Shown: positions 7,378 through 16,796, numbered from the stretch's first letter. The stretch is DNA of 64,000 nucleotides from Nostoc punctiforme NIES-2108 (GCA_003326195.1 LXQE01000149.1:138808-202807); one strand, 5' to 3'. Made by a program: numbers and translations. Notes: generated by a model from the letters alone, not told the origin.

Positions 7378-9506
7378 CAAGCGTTTTCACGATCGCCATC
7401 CAGTACGAACAGGATGTTGTGCAAGCTCGGCAACGAACTCGTGAGATCGCCGAGCAGTTGGGCTTTGATGCTCAAGATCGGGCACGATTGGCAACGGCAG
7501 TTTCTGAAATTGCCCGCAACGCCTTTCAATATGCCCAAGGTGGAACAGTTGAATTTTCTGTGGCAGGAGAGCCGCAAGCGTTTCTGATTCGGATTCAGGA
7601 TCGGGGTGGGGGCATTCCTGATTTAGCAGATGTTTTGGCCGGACGCTACACCTCTGATACGGGAGCGGGGCTAGGCATCGTGGGTACTCGTAGATTGATG
7701 GATTTCTTCGAGATTGAATCGCTGCCGGAGCAAGGAACAACGGTAACAATCGGCAAAAAATTGTCGAAGCGCACACCTAATTTCACCGATTCGCAATTGC
7801 AGCAGATTCGAGAAACCGTAATTGGGCGATCGCCTGAAAATCCCTATCAAGAAGTCCAGCAGCAAAACCAGGAATTACTCCGGGCTATGGCAGAGCTACG
7901 GAAGCGTGAGGAAGAACTGAGCCAACTCAATCAGGAATTGGAAGATACCAATCGCGGTGTGGTTGCCCTCTATGCAGAACTGGATGAGAAAGCCAGCTCC
8001 CTGCAACAGGTAAACGAGCTAAAAACCCGCTTTCTCTCGAACATGAGCCACGAGTTCCGCACGCCGCTCAACTCGATTTTGTCCCTCTCTCGGATGCTGT
8101 TGGCACGGATGGATGGCGATTTGACCATCGAGCAAGAGAAGCAGGTGACATTCATCCAAAAGGCGGCAAGCGGATTATCAGAACTGGTCAACGACTTGCT
8201 GGATTTGGCAAAGGTGGAAGCTGGGAAAATTGAAGTGCGTCCCAGTTCCTTTGAAGTCAGTGACTTGTTTGCCACGCTGCGGGGAATGCTGCGCCCATTA
8301 TTGGTTCAAGGTTCTTCGGTGACGCTGATTGTCGAAGAAGCTGAAGGCATTCCACCGCTCTATAGCGATGAGGGCAAAATTGCTCAAATTCTCCGAAACT
8401 TTGTCTCTAATGCCCTCAAATTTACCGAGCAGGGAGAGGTGCGCGTCAGCGCTGTGCAAACGGGTCATACCATCACCTTTTCTGTATCTGATGCGGGCAT
8501 CGGCATTGCTCCCGCCGATCAAGAACGGATTTTTGAGGATTTTATGCAAATTGACTCCCCTCTGCAAAAGCAGGTGAAGGGAACCGGGTTAGGATTGCCG
8601 TTATCACGCAAGCTAGCGGAACTACTCGGCGGCAGCATTTCGGTGAAAAGTCAGCTGGGTGAAGGCTCTACCTTTACAGCCTTGATTCCGATTGTCTACC
8701 CAAATGCCACCGAATTGACCACCGTACTGCAACCAATCGCATCAGTTGAGCCAACTCGCCTGCCCATTCTGGTGGTTGAAGATCATCCAGAAACGCTATT
8801 TATTTACGAAAAGCACCTTCAACAATCAATCTATCAATTGATTGCTACCCGCACCTTAGCTCAGGCAAGGCTAGCCTTACAAAAACTTCGACCGGCGGCG
8901 ATTATGTTAGATATTCTGCTGGAGGGGCAAAACGGCTGGACGTTCTTGCGAGAAATCAAAGGGGATGAAACTACCCGCGCTATCCCTGTACTCGTTATTA
9001 CCATCGTTGATAACGAGAAGCAAGCTCTGGCGTTAGGAGCAGACGGTTTTCTAATTAAGCCGGTAGACAGATTGCCGCTGTTGAACAAACTCAATAGGCT
9101 AATTAGTAAGAACAAGCCTCAAAAAATCTTGTTAATTGATGATGACTCCGCCTATCGGTATCTGGTGAAACAGTTGTTAATAAATACACCGTTGAGTATT
9201 TTAGAAGCTGCGAATGGAAAAGAAGGATTAAATTTGGCACAACAAGAGCAGCCAAACGCGATCGTGCTGGACTTGGAGATGCCAGAGATCGGTGGGTTTG
9301 ATGTACTCAAGCAACTTAAAAACAATTCCGTCACTCAGTCGATTCCTGTGATTATTCACTCATCTGCCCAACTGGATGCAGAAGCACATAGCCGGTTAGC
9401 GGAACAAAGCATAGGCATTGTTTCCAAAGAAACAGGCTCTCAAACCACGGCGATCGCTCAACTTCAAGATGCGCTCGTCAAAGCCGGACTTGTTCTAGAG
9501 GTTTAA
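7374..9506 (+). CDS. Hybrid histidine kinase with N-terminal RsbT-like ATPase and two receiver domains
   Basis: 710 residues. Order: RsbT-like GHKL domain (1-130; SEIARNAFQYA, QDRGGGI, GAGLG), coiled coil (about 155-215), HisKA with phospho-acceptor H226 in SHEFRTPLNS, HATPase_c (about 330-440; NALKF, DAGIGI, GTGLGL), REC1 with D513, REC2 with D633. A first ATPase of anti-sigma-kinase type on a phosphorelay kinase is a clear sign that partner switching and two-component signalling meet here. Start ATG overlaps the upstream stop (ATGA). No transmembrane segment is seen, so it is cytoplasmic. The output target is not in the sequence: no DNA-binding domain. Confidence 0.9.
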   Translation: MTSVFTIAIQYEQDVVQARQRTREIAEQLGFDAQDRARLATAVSEIARNAFQYAQGGTVEFSVAGEPQAFLIRIQDRGGGIPDLADVLAGRYTSDTGAGLGIVGTRRLMDFFEIESLPEQGTTVTIGKKLSKRTPNFTDSQLQQIRETVIGRSPENPYQEVQQQNQELLRAMAELRKREEELSQLNQELEDTNRGVVALYAELDEKASSLQQVNELKTRFLSNMSHEFRTPLNSILSLSRMLLARMDGDLTIEQEKQVTFIQKAASGLSELVNDLLDLAKVEAGKIEVRPSSFEVSDLFATLRGMLRPLLVQGSSVTLIVEEAEGIPPLYSDEGKIAQILRNFVSNALKFTEQGEVRVSAVQTGHTITFSVSDAGIGIAPADQERIFEDFMQIDSPLQKQVKGTGLGLPLSRKLAELLGGSISVKSQLGEGSTFTALIPIVYPNATELTTVLQPIASVEPTRLPILVVEDHPETLFIYEKHLQQSIYQLIATRTLAQARLALQKLRPAAIMLDILLEGQNGWTFLREIKGDETTRAIPVLVITIVDNEKQALALGADGFLIKPVDRLPLLNKLNRLISKNKPQKILLIDDDSAYRYLVKQLLINTPLSILEAANGKEGLNLAQQEQPNAIVLDLEMPEIGGFDVLKQLKNNSVTQSIPVIIHSSAQLDAEAHSRLAEQSIGIVSKETGSQTTAIAQLQDALVKAGLVLEV

Positions 9507-9516
9507 GGGAAAAGCC

Positions 9517-11490
9517 ATGTCTGAGCCACGGATTAAGATCCTGCATGTTGACGATAACGAAGCCAATCGTTACGTTGTTACTCGGATTTTGCAAAATGCA
9601 GGCTTTAGTGTCGTGGAAGCGGCAACTGGAACGACAGGCTTAGAAGCTGTTGCTAACTTTCAGCCTGACTTAGTAATTTTAGATGTCCAATTACCAGATA
9701 TCACCGGTTTTGAAGTCTGTCGCCAAATTAAGGCAAACCCGGAAACGGCTTTTATTCCTGTGCTACACCTTTCTGCAAGTTTTGTCCAAAGCCAGGATAA
9801 AGCAGAAGGCTTAGATAGCGGTGCTGATGCTTATCTGGTGCAACCCGTTGAACCAATTGAACTGCTTGCCACTTTGCGATCGCTGCTGCGAATTCGTCGG
9901 GCGGAGGAAGCTGCTTTGTCCTCAGCGCGGGAGTGGCAAACCACCTTTGACTCGATGAACGACGGCGTTTCTCTGGTAGACCGAGAAGGGATAATTATGC
10001 GCTGTAATCGAGCGATGATGCAGCTTTTTTGCAAGCCCTCCCACGAAATCTTAGGTTATGCCCACCACGAACTGATGGGCGCAAAATTGGGAATCGGCGA
10101 TGGCACTTGTTTTCGCCGTGCGAAAGCAACTCACCAACGGCAAATTCTCGAATTTCAGTCCCAAGAACGCTGGTTTGCCAAAACCATCGATCCGGTAATT
10201 GATGGGCATGGGACTCTTACAGGCGCCGTTTTCATCTTGTCTGATATCACCGAACGTAAGCAAGCAGAAGCCTTGCTGCAAGAGCAAAACGATCGCCTCA
10301 ATCAACTAATGATTTCTTTGCAGCAAAAGACTGAACAAGCGCAGCAAGCCAACCGCATCAAAGATGAGTTTTTGGCAGTGCTGTCTCATGAATTGCGATC
10401 GCCCTTGAATCCGATTCTGGGTTGGGCAAGAATTCTGCAAAAGAGTCACCAGGATGCAGCCAAAACTCAGTACGCCCTCGAAACGATTGAGCGTAACGCG
10501 AAACTGCAAGCACAACTAATCGAAGATTTGCTCGATGTGTCGCGTATTCTCCAAGGTAAGTTGAGTTTAAACACAGTTCCAGTCGGTCTAAATTTTACTA
10601 TCAAAGCTGCCCTTGAAACCGTGTGGCTGGCTGCTGAAGCTAAATCCATTCAGATTCAAACAATATTTGAACCGAATGTTGGACCAGTGTTGGGTGATTC
10701 TGGTCGCCTGCAACAAGTTGTTTGGAATCTACTTTCTAATGCGATTAAATTTACCTCACAGGGTGGTCGAGTAGAGGTGCGGTTAGAAACAATCAAGGAT
10801 GAAGTAGATACCCATTCTGCGGAATACACTCAAATCACTGTCAGCGATACTGGTAGAGGGATCTCTGGTGACTTTCTGCCCTACGTCTTTGACTACTTCC
10901 GCCAAGCCGATGGGACAACGACGCGAAAATTTGGCGGGTTGGGGTTAGGGTTAGCTATCGTGCGTCATTTGGTTGAATTGCACGGCGGAACTATTCAGGC
11001 AGCCAGTCCTGGAGAAGGGCAAGGAGCAGTATTTACAGTCAAACTTCCACTGATCACTGCTTCAAAATTAAATCAAGTTAATACTGCCGATCGCGATCGC
11101 TCAGATTTAAATCTCAATGGATTGCAAACGCTGCTTGTAGACGATGACAAAGATTCGCGGGAGTTCATTGCCTTCGTGCTAGAACAGTACGGGGCACAAG
11201 TGACTGAAGTGGACTCAGCACATGATGCTCTAAACATCTTGATGCAAACAAAATTTGATTTGTTAATTAGTGATATTGGTATGCCCGATATGGATGGCTA
11301 CACACTAATTCGTCAAATTAGAAAGCAGTCACCCGATCGAGGCAGAGAAATTCCAGCGATCGCTCTAACTGCTTATGCGGGAGAAACCGATCGACAACAG
11401 GCGCTAGCTGCTGGATTTCAACAGCATATTTCTAAACCAATTGAGCTAGAAGTTTTAATACAGGCTATTTTGACGATAGTAACGGTTTAG
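9517..11490 (+). CDS. Hybrid histidine kinase REC-PAS-HisKA-HATPase-REC
   Basis: 657 residues. N-terminal REC (about 5-125) has phospho-acceptor D56 and acidic pair D12/D13. A PAS-like domain (about 140-250) is followed by a short coiled coil, HisKA with H291 in SHELRSPLNP, HATPase_c (NAIKFTS, DTGRGI, GLGLGLAI) and a C-terminal REC with ISDIGMPDMDGY. In the first REC the normally invariant lysine of the KP motif is glutamine (LVQP, Q109), so its phosphorylation response may be altered. It starts 10 bp after the previous hybrid kinase, and likely ends the Rsb-type operon. It is soluble. Confidence 0.9.
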   Translation: MSEPRIKILHVDDNEANRYVVTRILQNAGFSVVEAATGTTGLEAVANFQPDLVILDVQLPDITGFEVCRQIKANPETAFIPVLHLSASFVQSQDKAEGLDSGADAYLVQPVEPIELLATLRSLLRIRRAEEAALSSAREWQTTFDSMNDGVSLVDREGIIMRCNRAMMQLFCKPSHEILGYAHHELMGAKLGIGDGTCFRRAKATHQRQILEFQSQERWFAKTIDPVIDGHGTLTGAVFILSDITERKQAEALLQEQNDRLNQLMISLQQKTEQAQQANRIKDEFLAVLSHELRSPLNPILGWARILQKSHQDAAKTQYALETIERNAKLQAQLIEDLLDVSRILQGKLSLNTVPVGLNFTIKAALETVWLAAEAKSIQIQTIFEPNVGPVLGDSGRLQQVVWNLLSNAIKFTSQGGRVEVRLETIKDEVDTHSAEYTQITVSDTGRGISGDFLPYVFDYFRQADGTTTRKFGGLGLGLAIVRHLVELHGGTIQAASPGEGQGAVFTVKLPLITASKLNQVNTADRDRSDLNLNGLQTLLVDDDKDSREFIAFVLEQYGAQVTEVDSAHDALNILMQTKFDLLISDIGMPDMDGYTLIRQIRKQSPDRGREIPAIALTAYAGETDRQQALAAGFQQHISKPIELEVLIQAILTIVTV

Positions 11491-11516
11491 CAACCTGAAT
11501 TTTTGAGAGGATGTGT

Positions 11517-11531
11517 AGACGCAAAGCGTCT
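11517..11531 (+). terminator. Hairpin AGACGC-AAA-GCGTCT after the hybrid-kinase operon
   Basis: A perfect 6-bp GC-rich stem with a 3-base loop 26 bp after the last stop of the Rsb-type operon. No long T tract follows, so it could be a terminator or one more member of the dispersed GTAGAGACGC palindrome family of this window (see 12395-12452, 45892-45922, 46020-46077, 49142-49198). Confidence 0.45.
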
Positions 11532-11593
11532 TGTCATCAGAAATCGCTCTATTTTAACTACACCTTGTGATATCTTGCGATATAAAGTTTTAC

Positions 11594-13801
11594 TCAATTA
11601 ACATTAGCCTCAGAAATAACCGTCACACAGGCATTCACTAAGGGTAACAGCGGCCCTAATTGCTCTTGTCCATTCACTGCTAAATCGCTGTGACACAAAT
11701 AAACTCTCTCGGATACACGAGAGAGTAAATCTGTCAAAATTCTTTGCAGTCGTTGTTCTTCTGCCAATTTTTCATCTTCTGCTGTCCAAGGTTCGCCTAA
11801 TCTATCTCGCAGAAAAAACGGCGCACCGAACAAAGTCGCTGCACCACCTTTCGCCCATAGAGGTGAACCAGCATCCAGCCAAAAATGCCACTGATGCGAT
11901 CGCCTACTAGATCGATATTGAAATATAGTTGCTAAGGTGACAGCCTTTCTCGCTCCACCAATGGGGCGTACAGGGTAAGGGTTGGCGGTAATCGTACCCC
12001 GTCGCAGTAGTTGAATGAATTCGATAATAGTTGTATGAGGCGTTGTCTCAACTGGGGCAATTTGTCGTAATCTGGTGTCAATTTCCCAGTAGTGTTGGGC
12101 GGTTTCTAATAATTCCCGCAATGCTGCTAGTTGTTCGTAGGGGAGATTGCTACCATTCCATAAAAAGCGCTGAATTGCTCTGTCTAAAAGGGAAATGGGA
12201 CTAGGAATTAACCGCAATTCTTGTTGCGATCGCTGCTGTTCTAACCACTCTAATATTTCACTATAGGCTGTAGTCGCTGCATAACCAATTCGATCCCAGC
12301 GCTCGAAGGCTGATACTGGTAGCAAGTTGGGGCGATCGGGATGGGGTACAAAGCAGTAATCTGCAATTAAACCAGCACGTACCGGGTCAATATTTGTAGA
12401 GACGCGATGAATCGCGTCTGTTGTAGATACCCGATTCATCGCGTCTGTAGAGTTTTCTGGTGGTTGTTGTTTCCTGCTCAATACAACCAGCATTTCTGCG
12501 ACGGCATCCCGATCTACGAGGCGTCCTAAGCCGGGATAAACTAGTGCCAGCATGGTGAGTAAGGCGCGAATGATGGGCGAACTAATTAGAGGACGTTGGT
12601 CATTCAGCGATTCTACTGGGATATTTTGTTTGACGAGGATTTCTACTAGAGTATAACGAGCGATCGCATCTAAACCTGGTGCAATAATCGCCACTTCTTC
12701 TGGTTGCACTTGCTGCAATTGGATGGCGTTAGCAATTACCTCTGCTGTTTGCCGCAATAATTGGGCGCGGGAGGTGGTTTGAATTGAATGCACTGTTTTT
12801 GGTAAACTCAACATTACCATCGGTTCTGTGACTAATTCCACCATTTGTTTAGTCAGTTGCTCGCTCAGAGACTCTGGAGGCGGCCCATTCAAGATTTCTA
12901 CCCGACAACGCTCTGCTAACCCTTCTAAATAGTTAGGATCTGCTCCCAATCCCAATCGCACCGCACCATCAGGATTGTAACTAAATGCGCCAACTGCACC
13001 TCGATCTAATAGCAACTCAAACAAAAGACGCGCTACGCTAGGATAGTCATCGACATCATCCGCCAGTACTGCCTGATAGCGTTTAGTTAGGTGCTGTTGG
13101 TAGTTGCGATCGCTTAATAAGTGCTGACTATAAAGTTCGGTAATAATCCCATAAGTCAGTAAACCCCTCTCTAAACACCAATTACGCCAATCTAGCAGCA
13201 AAGATGCCAAAAATTCCGGCTCTAAAGTTGTGGCATTTTCCCCCAAACCTTTGGCCAAAATCTGGGCAATATCTTCGCAAGGTACACCACTATAAGCTGC
13301 TAGTTGTAATAAGTCCAAAATACGACGCACCAAGCGAGATTCATTCACTCCCGCAATACGTAAAATTTCTTCGTCTAATTGGGGACGCCAAAGTTTGGTT
13401 GCTAACTCTTGCTCCGTTTCTGGTCGCAATCTTACCGGAAACTGTGCCTTCAGGTTCAACGAGTTAATCAGTAACGGCCAAAATAAAATGACTTCATCCT
13501 GAAAAAAACCTAGTGGTGTCTTGGCACGAACCGGATATTTACCCAAAGTTGAGGTAACAATTATATCTCCTAATTCTCGACGATTATCATCATTGGCAGC
13601 TAAAACTAAAACTCCCGGCTCTGTTTGTTTAAGATATAAAAATTCGGGTACATGACCAGTTTTTTTACGTCCTGTTTTTTTCGTATAAAATGATTCAGTA
13701 TATTGTTTTTCCGATGTTACCCAATTACAAAATTGCTCTACCAAGCGAGCTGTCTTACCACTGCGGCTAGTGCCAACAATCCAAACCGAATGAGAAACCA
13801 C
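11594..13801 (-). CDS. UvrD/AddB-like P-loop helicase-family protein
   Basis: 735 residues. N-terminal Walker A GTSRSGKT at 10-17, an acidic Walker-B-like stretch AVLADDVDDYPSVARLLFEL, and later blocks (EEVAIIAPGLDAIARYT, then NIPVESLNDQRPL and SSPIIRALLTML) that match the C-terminal helicase half of UvrD/AddB-type superfamily 1 proteins. No clear RecB-type nuclease motif is visible. The family would act on DNA ends or in recombination, but canonical motifs are divergent and activity is uncertain. Codons covering 12395-12452 are an in-frame palindromic repeat insertion giving the doubled peptide DAMNRVST/DAIHRVST. It is divergent from pxcA. Confidence 0.6.
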   Translation of the reverse strand: MVSHSVWIVGTSRSGKTARLVEQFCNWVTSEKQYTESFYTKKTGRKKTGHVPEFLYLKQTEPGVLVLAANDDNRRELGDIIVTSTLGKYPVRAKTPLGFFQDEVILFWPLLINSLNLKAQFPVRLRPETEQELATKLWRPQLDEEILRIAGVNESRLVRRILDLLQLAAYSGVPCEDIAQILAKGLGENATTLEPEFLASLLLDWRNWCLERGLLTYGIITELYSQHLLSDRNYQQHLTKRYQAVLADDVDDYPSVARLLFELLLDRGAVGAFSYNPDGAVRLGLGADPNYLEGLAERCRVEILNGPPPESLSEQLTKQMVELVTEPMVMLSLPKTVHSIQTTSRAQLLRQTAEVIANAIQLQQVQPEEVAIIAPGLDAIARYTLVEILVKQNIPVESLNDQRPLISSPIIRALLTMLALVYPGLGRLVDRDAVAEMLVVLSRKQQPPENSTDAMNRVSTTDAIHRVSTNIDPVRAGLIADYCFVPHPDRPNLLPVSAFERWDRIGYAATTAYSEILEWLEQQRSQQELRLIPSPISLLDRAIQRFLWNGSNLPYEQLAALRELLETAQHYWEIDTRLRQIAPVETTPHTTIIEFIQLLRRGTITANPYPVRPIGGARKAVTLATIFQYRSSRRSHQWHFWLDAGSPLWAKGGAATLFGAPFFLRDRLGEPWTAEDEKLAEEQRLQRILTDLLSRVSERVYLCHSDLAVNGQEQLGPLLPLVNACVTVISEANVN
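12395..12452. repeat. Palindromic GTAGAGACGCGAT..ATCGCGTCT repeat inserted in frame in a CDS
   Basis: Two 27-bp tandem units (minus-strand reading ACAGACGCGAT..TCTACA) with a near-perfect inner palindrome AGACGCGAT/ATCGCGTCT at 12400-12419. The same palindrome is intergenic at 46051-46074 and 49171-49195. Here 54 bp (a multiple of 3) sit inside the helicase-like gene without breaking its frame. Confidence 0.8.
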
Positions 13802-13888
13802 AAACTTTCTCCTTGTAGATTTGTTAGTATACCTCGTGCGTTAACTTAAGGTTAATAGTCACCAAACAATGCTGAATGATTGTCTGCA

Positions 13889-15235
13889 ATGAAAAACTCT
13901 GTTTTTAGTCAAAAAATCTATTCTTTCTTGCTTGCTGCTTATCGATGGTACTTACAGACTCCTGAACGTTCTTTAGATGAAGCTTACAATGCAGCATTAA
14001 AAATTCAGGAAATAGAAAATAAGCATTTCAATGGTAATAAAATAGACATTGACTCGGCCATGTACAGTAACAGTGTGATGGATTATTTTGAGTCAGACCT
14101 CAACAAGCTATTAAAAATTGCCAGGATGCGGTTGACGGAGTTTAGAGGAAGCCGTTGGTTTTTAAATGAAGAGAATCAAAAAGCTGCCCAAAAAGCAGGT
14201 ATAGAGTATCTCAGTCCTTCTTTAGTTTTGGAAAAGCTAAACTATATCGATGGAGTTATATCTAAATACACAACAAATTCCGACAAAACAACTTCCAAAG
14301 CTTTAGTAGTACAACCTCCAAATCTCCCAGTTACCTCTGTCACCTCTGACGAAAAATCGCTGCTCGTCAAAACTCCAACATTACCACCCAAAATACCAAA
14401 TCAAGACTTAAATAATAAACCAAAAGGCAAGAGTAAAACCGATACAATGGGTGTTTTACCTCGCTCTATTTTAAGTACTATCAGTCGTCTGCAAGCTGAA
14501 TTAGACCCTAATTCAGAACAAGAAGTAATTCAGAGTTTTCGTCAAACTCAAAAAAGAACAATAATATCTCTCAGGTTTATCTTACTATTAATTATCATAC
14601 CACTTTTAACACATCAGATAGCAAAAGCTTTCGTAGTCGGGCCAATTATTGAGAAGTTTAGAAGCACTCAGGAAATGCAAATATTTCTCAATTCCGAAAT
14701 GGAAGAGGAAGCCCTTTTAGAATTACAAAGATTTGAAGAAAAACTCAAGTTTGAAAATTTCATTATCAAAGCCCCTCCACTGTTACCTGAGCAGATGGAG
14801 ACTGAAATGAAAAATAAGGCAAAAGAGCTGGCTGAAGAATTTCGTCACGAAAGCTCTGGTGCTATCAAAAATGTTTTTGCAGATATGTTCTCGGTAGTTG
14901 CTTTTATCTGGCTTTTGCTAGTTAGTAAGTCTTCTATTGCTGTACTCAAAGATTTCTTTGATAATATTGTCTATGGACTTAGTGATAGTGCGAAGGCATT
15001 TATCATTATTTTGTTTACTGATATCTTTGTAGGATTCCACTCTCCTCATGGCTGGGAAGTACTGCTAGAAGGAGTATCACGCCATTGGGGATTACCGGCA
15101 AATAGAGATTTTATCTTCTTATTTATTGCTACATTTCCGGTGATTTTAGATACTATCTTTAAGTATTGGATCTTCCGATATTTGAACCGGATATCGCCTT
15201 CTGCTGTGGCGACTTACCGTAATATGAATGAATAG
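13889..15235 (+). CDS. pxcA: Proton extrusion protein PxcA (CemA family)
   Basis: 448 residues from the ATG at 13889; a TTG three codons upstream is less likely. The N-terminal half is soluble and charged, with the PxcA opening YSFLLAAYRWYLQTPERSLD. The C-terminal half (about 225-448) holds the CemA domain with four hydrophobic helices, the GFHSPHGWE block and an IFRYLNRISPSAVATYRNMN ending typical of the family. By family knowledge it is needed for light-induced proton release and acid tolerance, in the cytoplasmic membrane. The gene is single and divergent from the helicase-like gene, with 87 bp between them. Confidence 0.93.
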   Translation: MKNSVFSQKIYSFLLAAYRWYLQTPERSLDEAYNAALKIQEIENKHFNGNKIDIDSAMYSNSVMDYFESDLNKLLKIARMRLTEFRGSRWFLNEENQKAAQKAGIEYLSPSLVLEKLNYIDGVISKYTTNSDKTTSKALVVQPPNLPVTSVTSDEKSLLVKTPTLPPKIPNQDLNNKPKGKSKTDTMGVLPRSILSTISRLQAELDPNSEQEVIQSFRQTQKRTIISLRFILLLIIIPLLTHQIAKAFVVGPIIEKFRSTQEMQIFLNSEMEEEALLELQRFEEKLKFENFIIKAPPLLPEQMETEMKNKAKELAEEFRHESSGAIKNVFADMFSVVAFIWLLLVSKSSIAVLKDFFDNIVYGLSDSAKAFIIILFTDIFVGFHSPHGWEVLLEGVSRHWGLPANRDFIFLFIATFPVILDTIFKYWIFRYLNRISPSAVATYRNMNE

Positions 15236-15241
15236 GGAATA

Positions 15242-15265
15242 GGGCATTGGGCATTGGGCATTGGG
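15242..15265. repeat. Short tandem repeat (GGGCATT)n
   Basis: Three GGGCATT units plus a partial fourth directly after the pxcA stop codon, the same heptamer and the same position relative to a stop as at 3066-3092. Confidence 0.85.
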
Positions 15266-15357
15266 TACAATTTTTGGTTTGTAAAACAATTAAAATTTTT
15301 GTTTTTTTATTTTGGAATTTGAACGAGGTGGGAAAATCTTAAAAATTTTGAATTTTA

Positions 15358-16650
15358 ATGAAAAAGACAGTTGCTGGGTTAGGAAAATTTAACAAAATTA
15401 TCACTATCAGCCTACCTGTAGTTTTGTCGATTTTACTGGTGCGTATGCAATCTTTTACGCATCAAGAACTCATTTCGCCAGAATGTCAGGTGAAAAAGTG
15501 GCATATCCCAGTATCGTTGACTGCTGAAAATCAGGATGCATTTCCACAAAAGCAAAAATTACCATTAATCCAAAGACTACCAATTACTTGTTGTCAAAGT
15601 GATACCTCTTGTTTGGATGAAGTAATTTATGGCAAAATAGCAGAGAAAAAAGCACTGATAAGTGCGATCGCTCGCAGTCTCCAATATCTGCAAACAGCTA
15701 ATGCTGCGGTTGCTTATCAAAACTATCCGGTGGCTGGGATTACGCGCGATCGCGTCATCAAAAGCTTACAAAGATTCCGCGAACTCCTATTAAAAACCAA
15801 TTCTGCAACAGAATTACATCAAGCTATCGAGCGAGAATTCGTTCTTTATCAGTCAGTCGGTAAAGATAACCAAGGTTCCGTTTTATTCACCGCTTATTAT
15901 GAGCCACTTTACGCAGCCAGTCGCGTCTCCACAACAGAATATCGCTATCCTGTTTACCGCTTACCTCCTGATTTCAACTCCTGGACTAAGCCTCATCCGA
16001 CACGCGAGGAGTTAGAAGGAGCAGATGGTTTGCAAAGCGCAAAAGGGAAATTGCGAGGATTAGAGTTGTTTTGGTTTCGCTCTCGTCTCGAACCATATCT
16101 AGCTCAAATTCAAGGTTCAGCGAAACTTCAGCTTCCCGATGGTACTCAAACTACAATTGGCTATGCGGGTAACACTGCTTATAACTACAAAAGTATTGGA
16201 CGAGAATTAGTTAATGATGGCAAATTACCGCAAGAAGGCGTAACTATGCCGATTATTCTCGATTATTTCCAAAAACATCCCCAAGAATTAAATATTTATA
16301 TTCCGCGCGATCGCAGCTTTGTTTTTTTTCAAGAAAATCACGGTGAGCCAGCCCAAGGTTCAATCAATGTACCACTAACAGCAGAGCGTTCTATTGCTAC
16401 AGATAAATCTCTCATGCCTCCTGGTGCTTTAGCGTTGATTCGCGCTTCCATTCCCTTGGTTAATCCTACCGGAAAAATGCAGGAGCGCATTATTAGCCGC
16501 TATGTTCTTGACCAAGATACTGGAGGTGCAATTAAAGGTGCAGGTAGAGTGGATTATTTTTTAGGTACTGGGAAAATAGCAGGCGATCGCGCTGGTGTTA
16601 CAGTCAGTAATGGACAATTATTTTATCTCTTACTCAAGTCCAAAAATTAA
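15358..16650 (+). CDS. mltA: Murein lytic transglycosylase A (MltA / 3D domain)
   Basis: 430 residues. An N-terminal hydrophobic helix (about 13-29) serves as signal or anchor. The MltA domain follows (FTAYYEPLYAAS, TREELEGADGL, GYAGNTAYNYKSIGREL, PLTAERSIATD), and the C-terminal 3D domain has the aspartates in DQDTGGAIKGAGRVDYFLGTG-type context (D-x-D-x-G-G and G-R-V-D). It cleaves peptidoglycan glycan strands with formation of 1,6-anhydromuramic acid, in the periplasm. No lipobox Cys is present, unlike E. coli MltA. It is monocistronic and followed by a strong hairpin. Confidence 0.92.
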   Translation: MKKTVAGLGKFNKIITISLPVVLSILLVRMQSFTHQELISPECQVKKWHIPVSLTAENQDAFPQKQKLPLIQRLPITCCQSDTSCLDEVIYGKIAEKKALISAIARSLQYLQTANAAVAYQNYPVAGITRDRVIKSLQRFRELLLKTNSATELHQAIEREFVLYQSVGKDNQGSVLFTAYYEPLYAASRVSTTEYRYPVYRLPPDFNSWTKPHPTREELEGADGLQSAKGKLRGLELFWFRSRLEPYLAQIQGSAKLQLPDGTQTTIGYAGNTAYNYKSIGRELVNDGKLPQEGVTMPIILDYFQKHPQELNIYIPRDRSFVFFQENHGEPAQGSINVPLTAERSIATDKSLMPPGALALIRASIPLVNPTGKMQERIISRYVLDQDTGGAIKGAGRVDYFLGTGKIAGDRAGVTVSNGQLFYLLLKSKN

Positions 16651-16669
16651 ACACACTGCCATTTTAATA

Positions 16670-16708
16670 CTAAAATTCCCGACTTCTCTAAAAAGTCAGG
16701 AATTTTAG
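16670..16708 (+). terminator. Strong hairpin terminator after mltA
   Basis: A 16-base arm CTAAAATTCCCGACTT pairs with AAGTCAGGAATTTTAG across a 7-base loop, with a single mismatch or wobble. It begins 20 bp after the mltA stop. The A/T-rich outer arm ends in TTTTAG, consistent with an intrinsic terminator working on mltA and perhaps on the opposing gene. Confidence 0.75.
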
Positions 16709-16796
16709 CCTTTTGGTGAAAATGAAGCACCCATTCCAAATCAATGAAACGCTTACGCATATAGTAATTACGAATTACGAATTACAAATTACGCTA

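Noticed and set aside
13840..13856. GTTAACTTAAGGTTAAT between the helicase-like gene and pxcA as a Pho box
   Set aside because: On the minus strand the cores are 11 bp apart, but only two imperfect units exist and the gene it faces has no known phosphate link.
15358..16650. MltA-type gene as the VirB1 lytic enzyme of the secretion cluster
   Set aside because: It is 6 kb away, separated by several units, and belongs to the MltA and not the SLT/VirB1 family.
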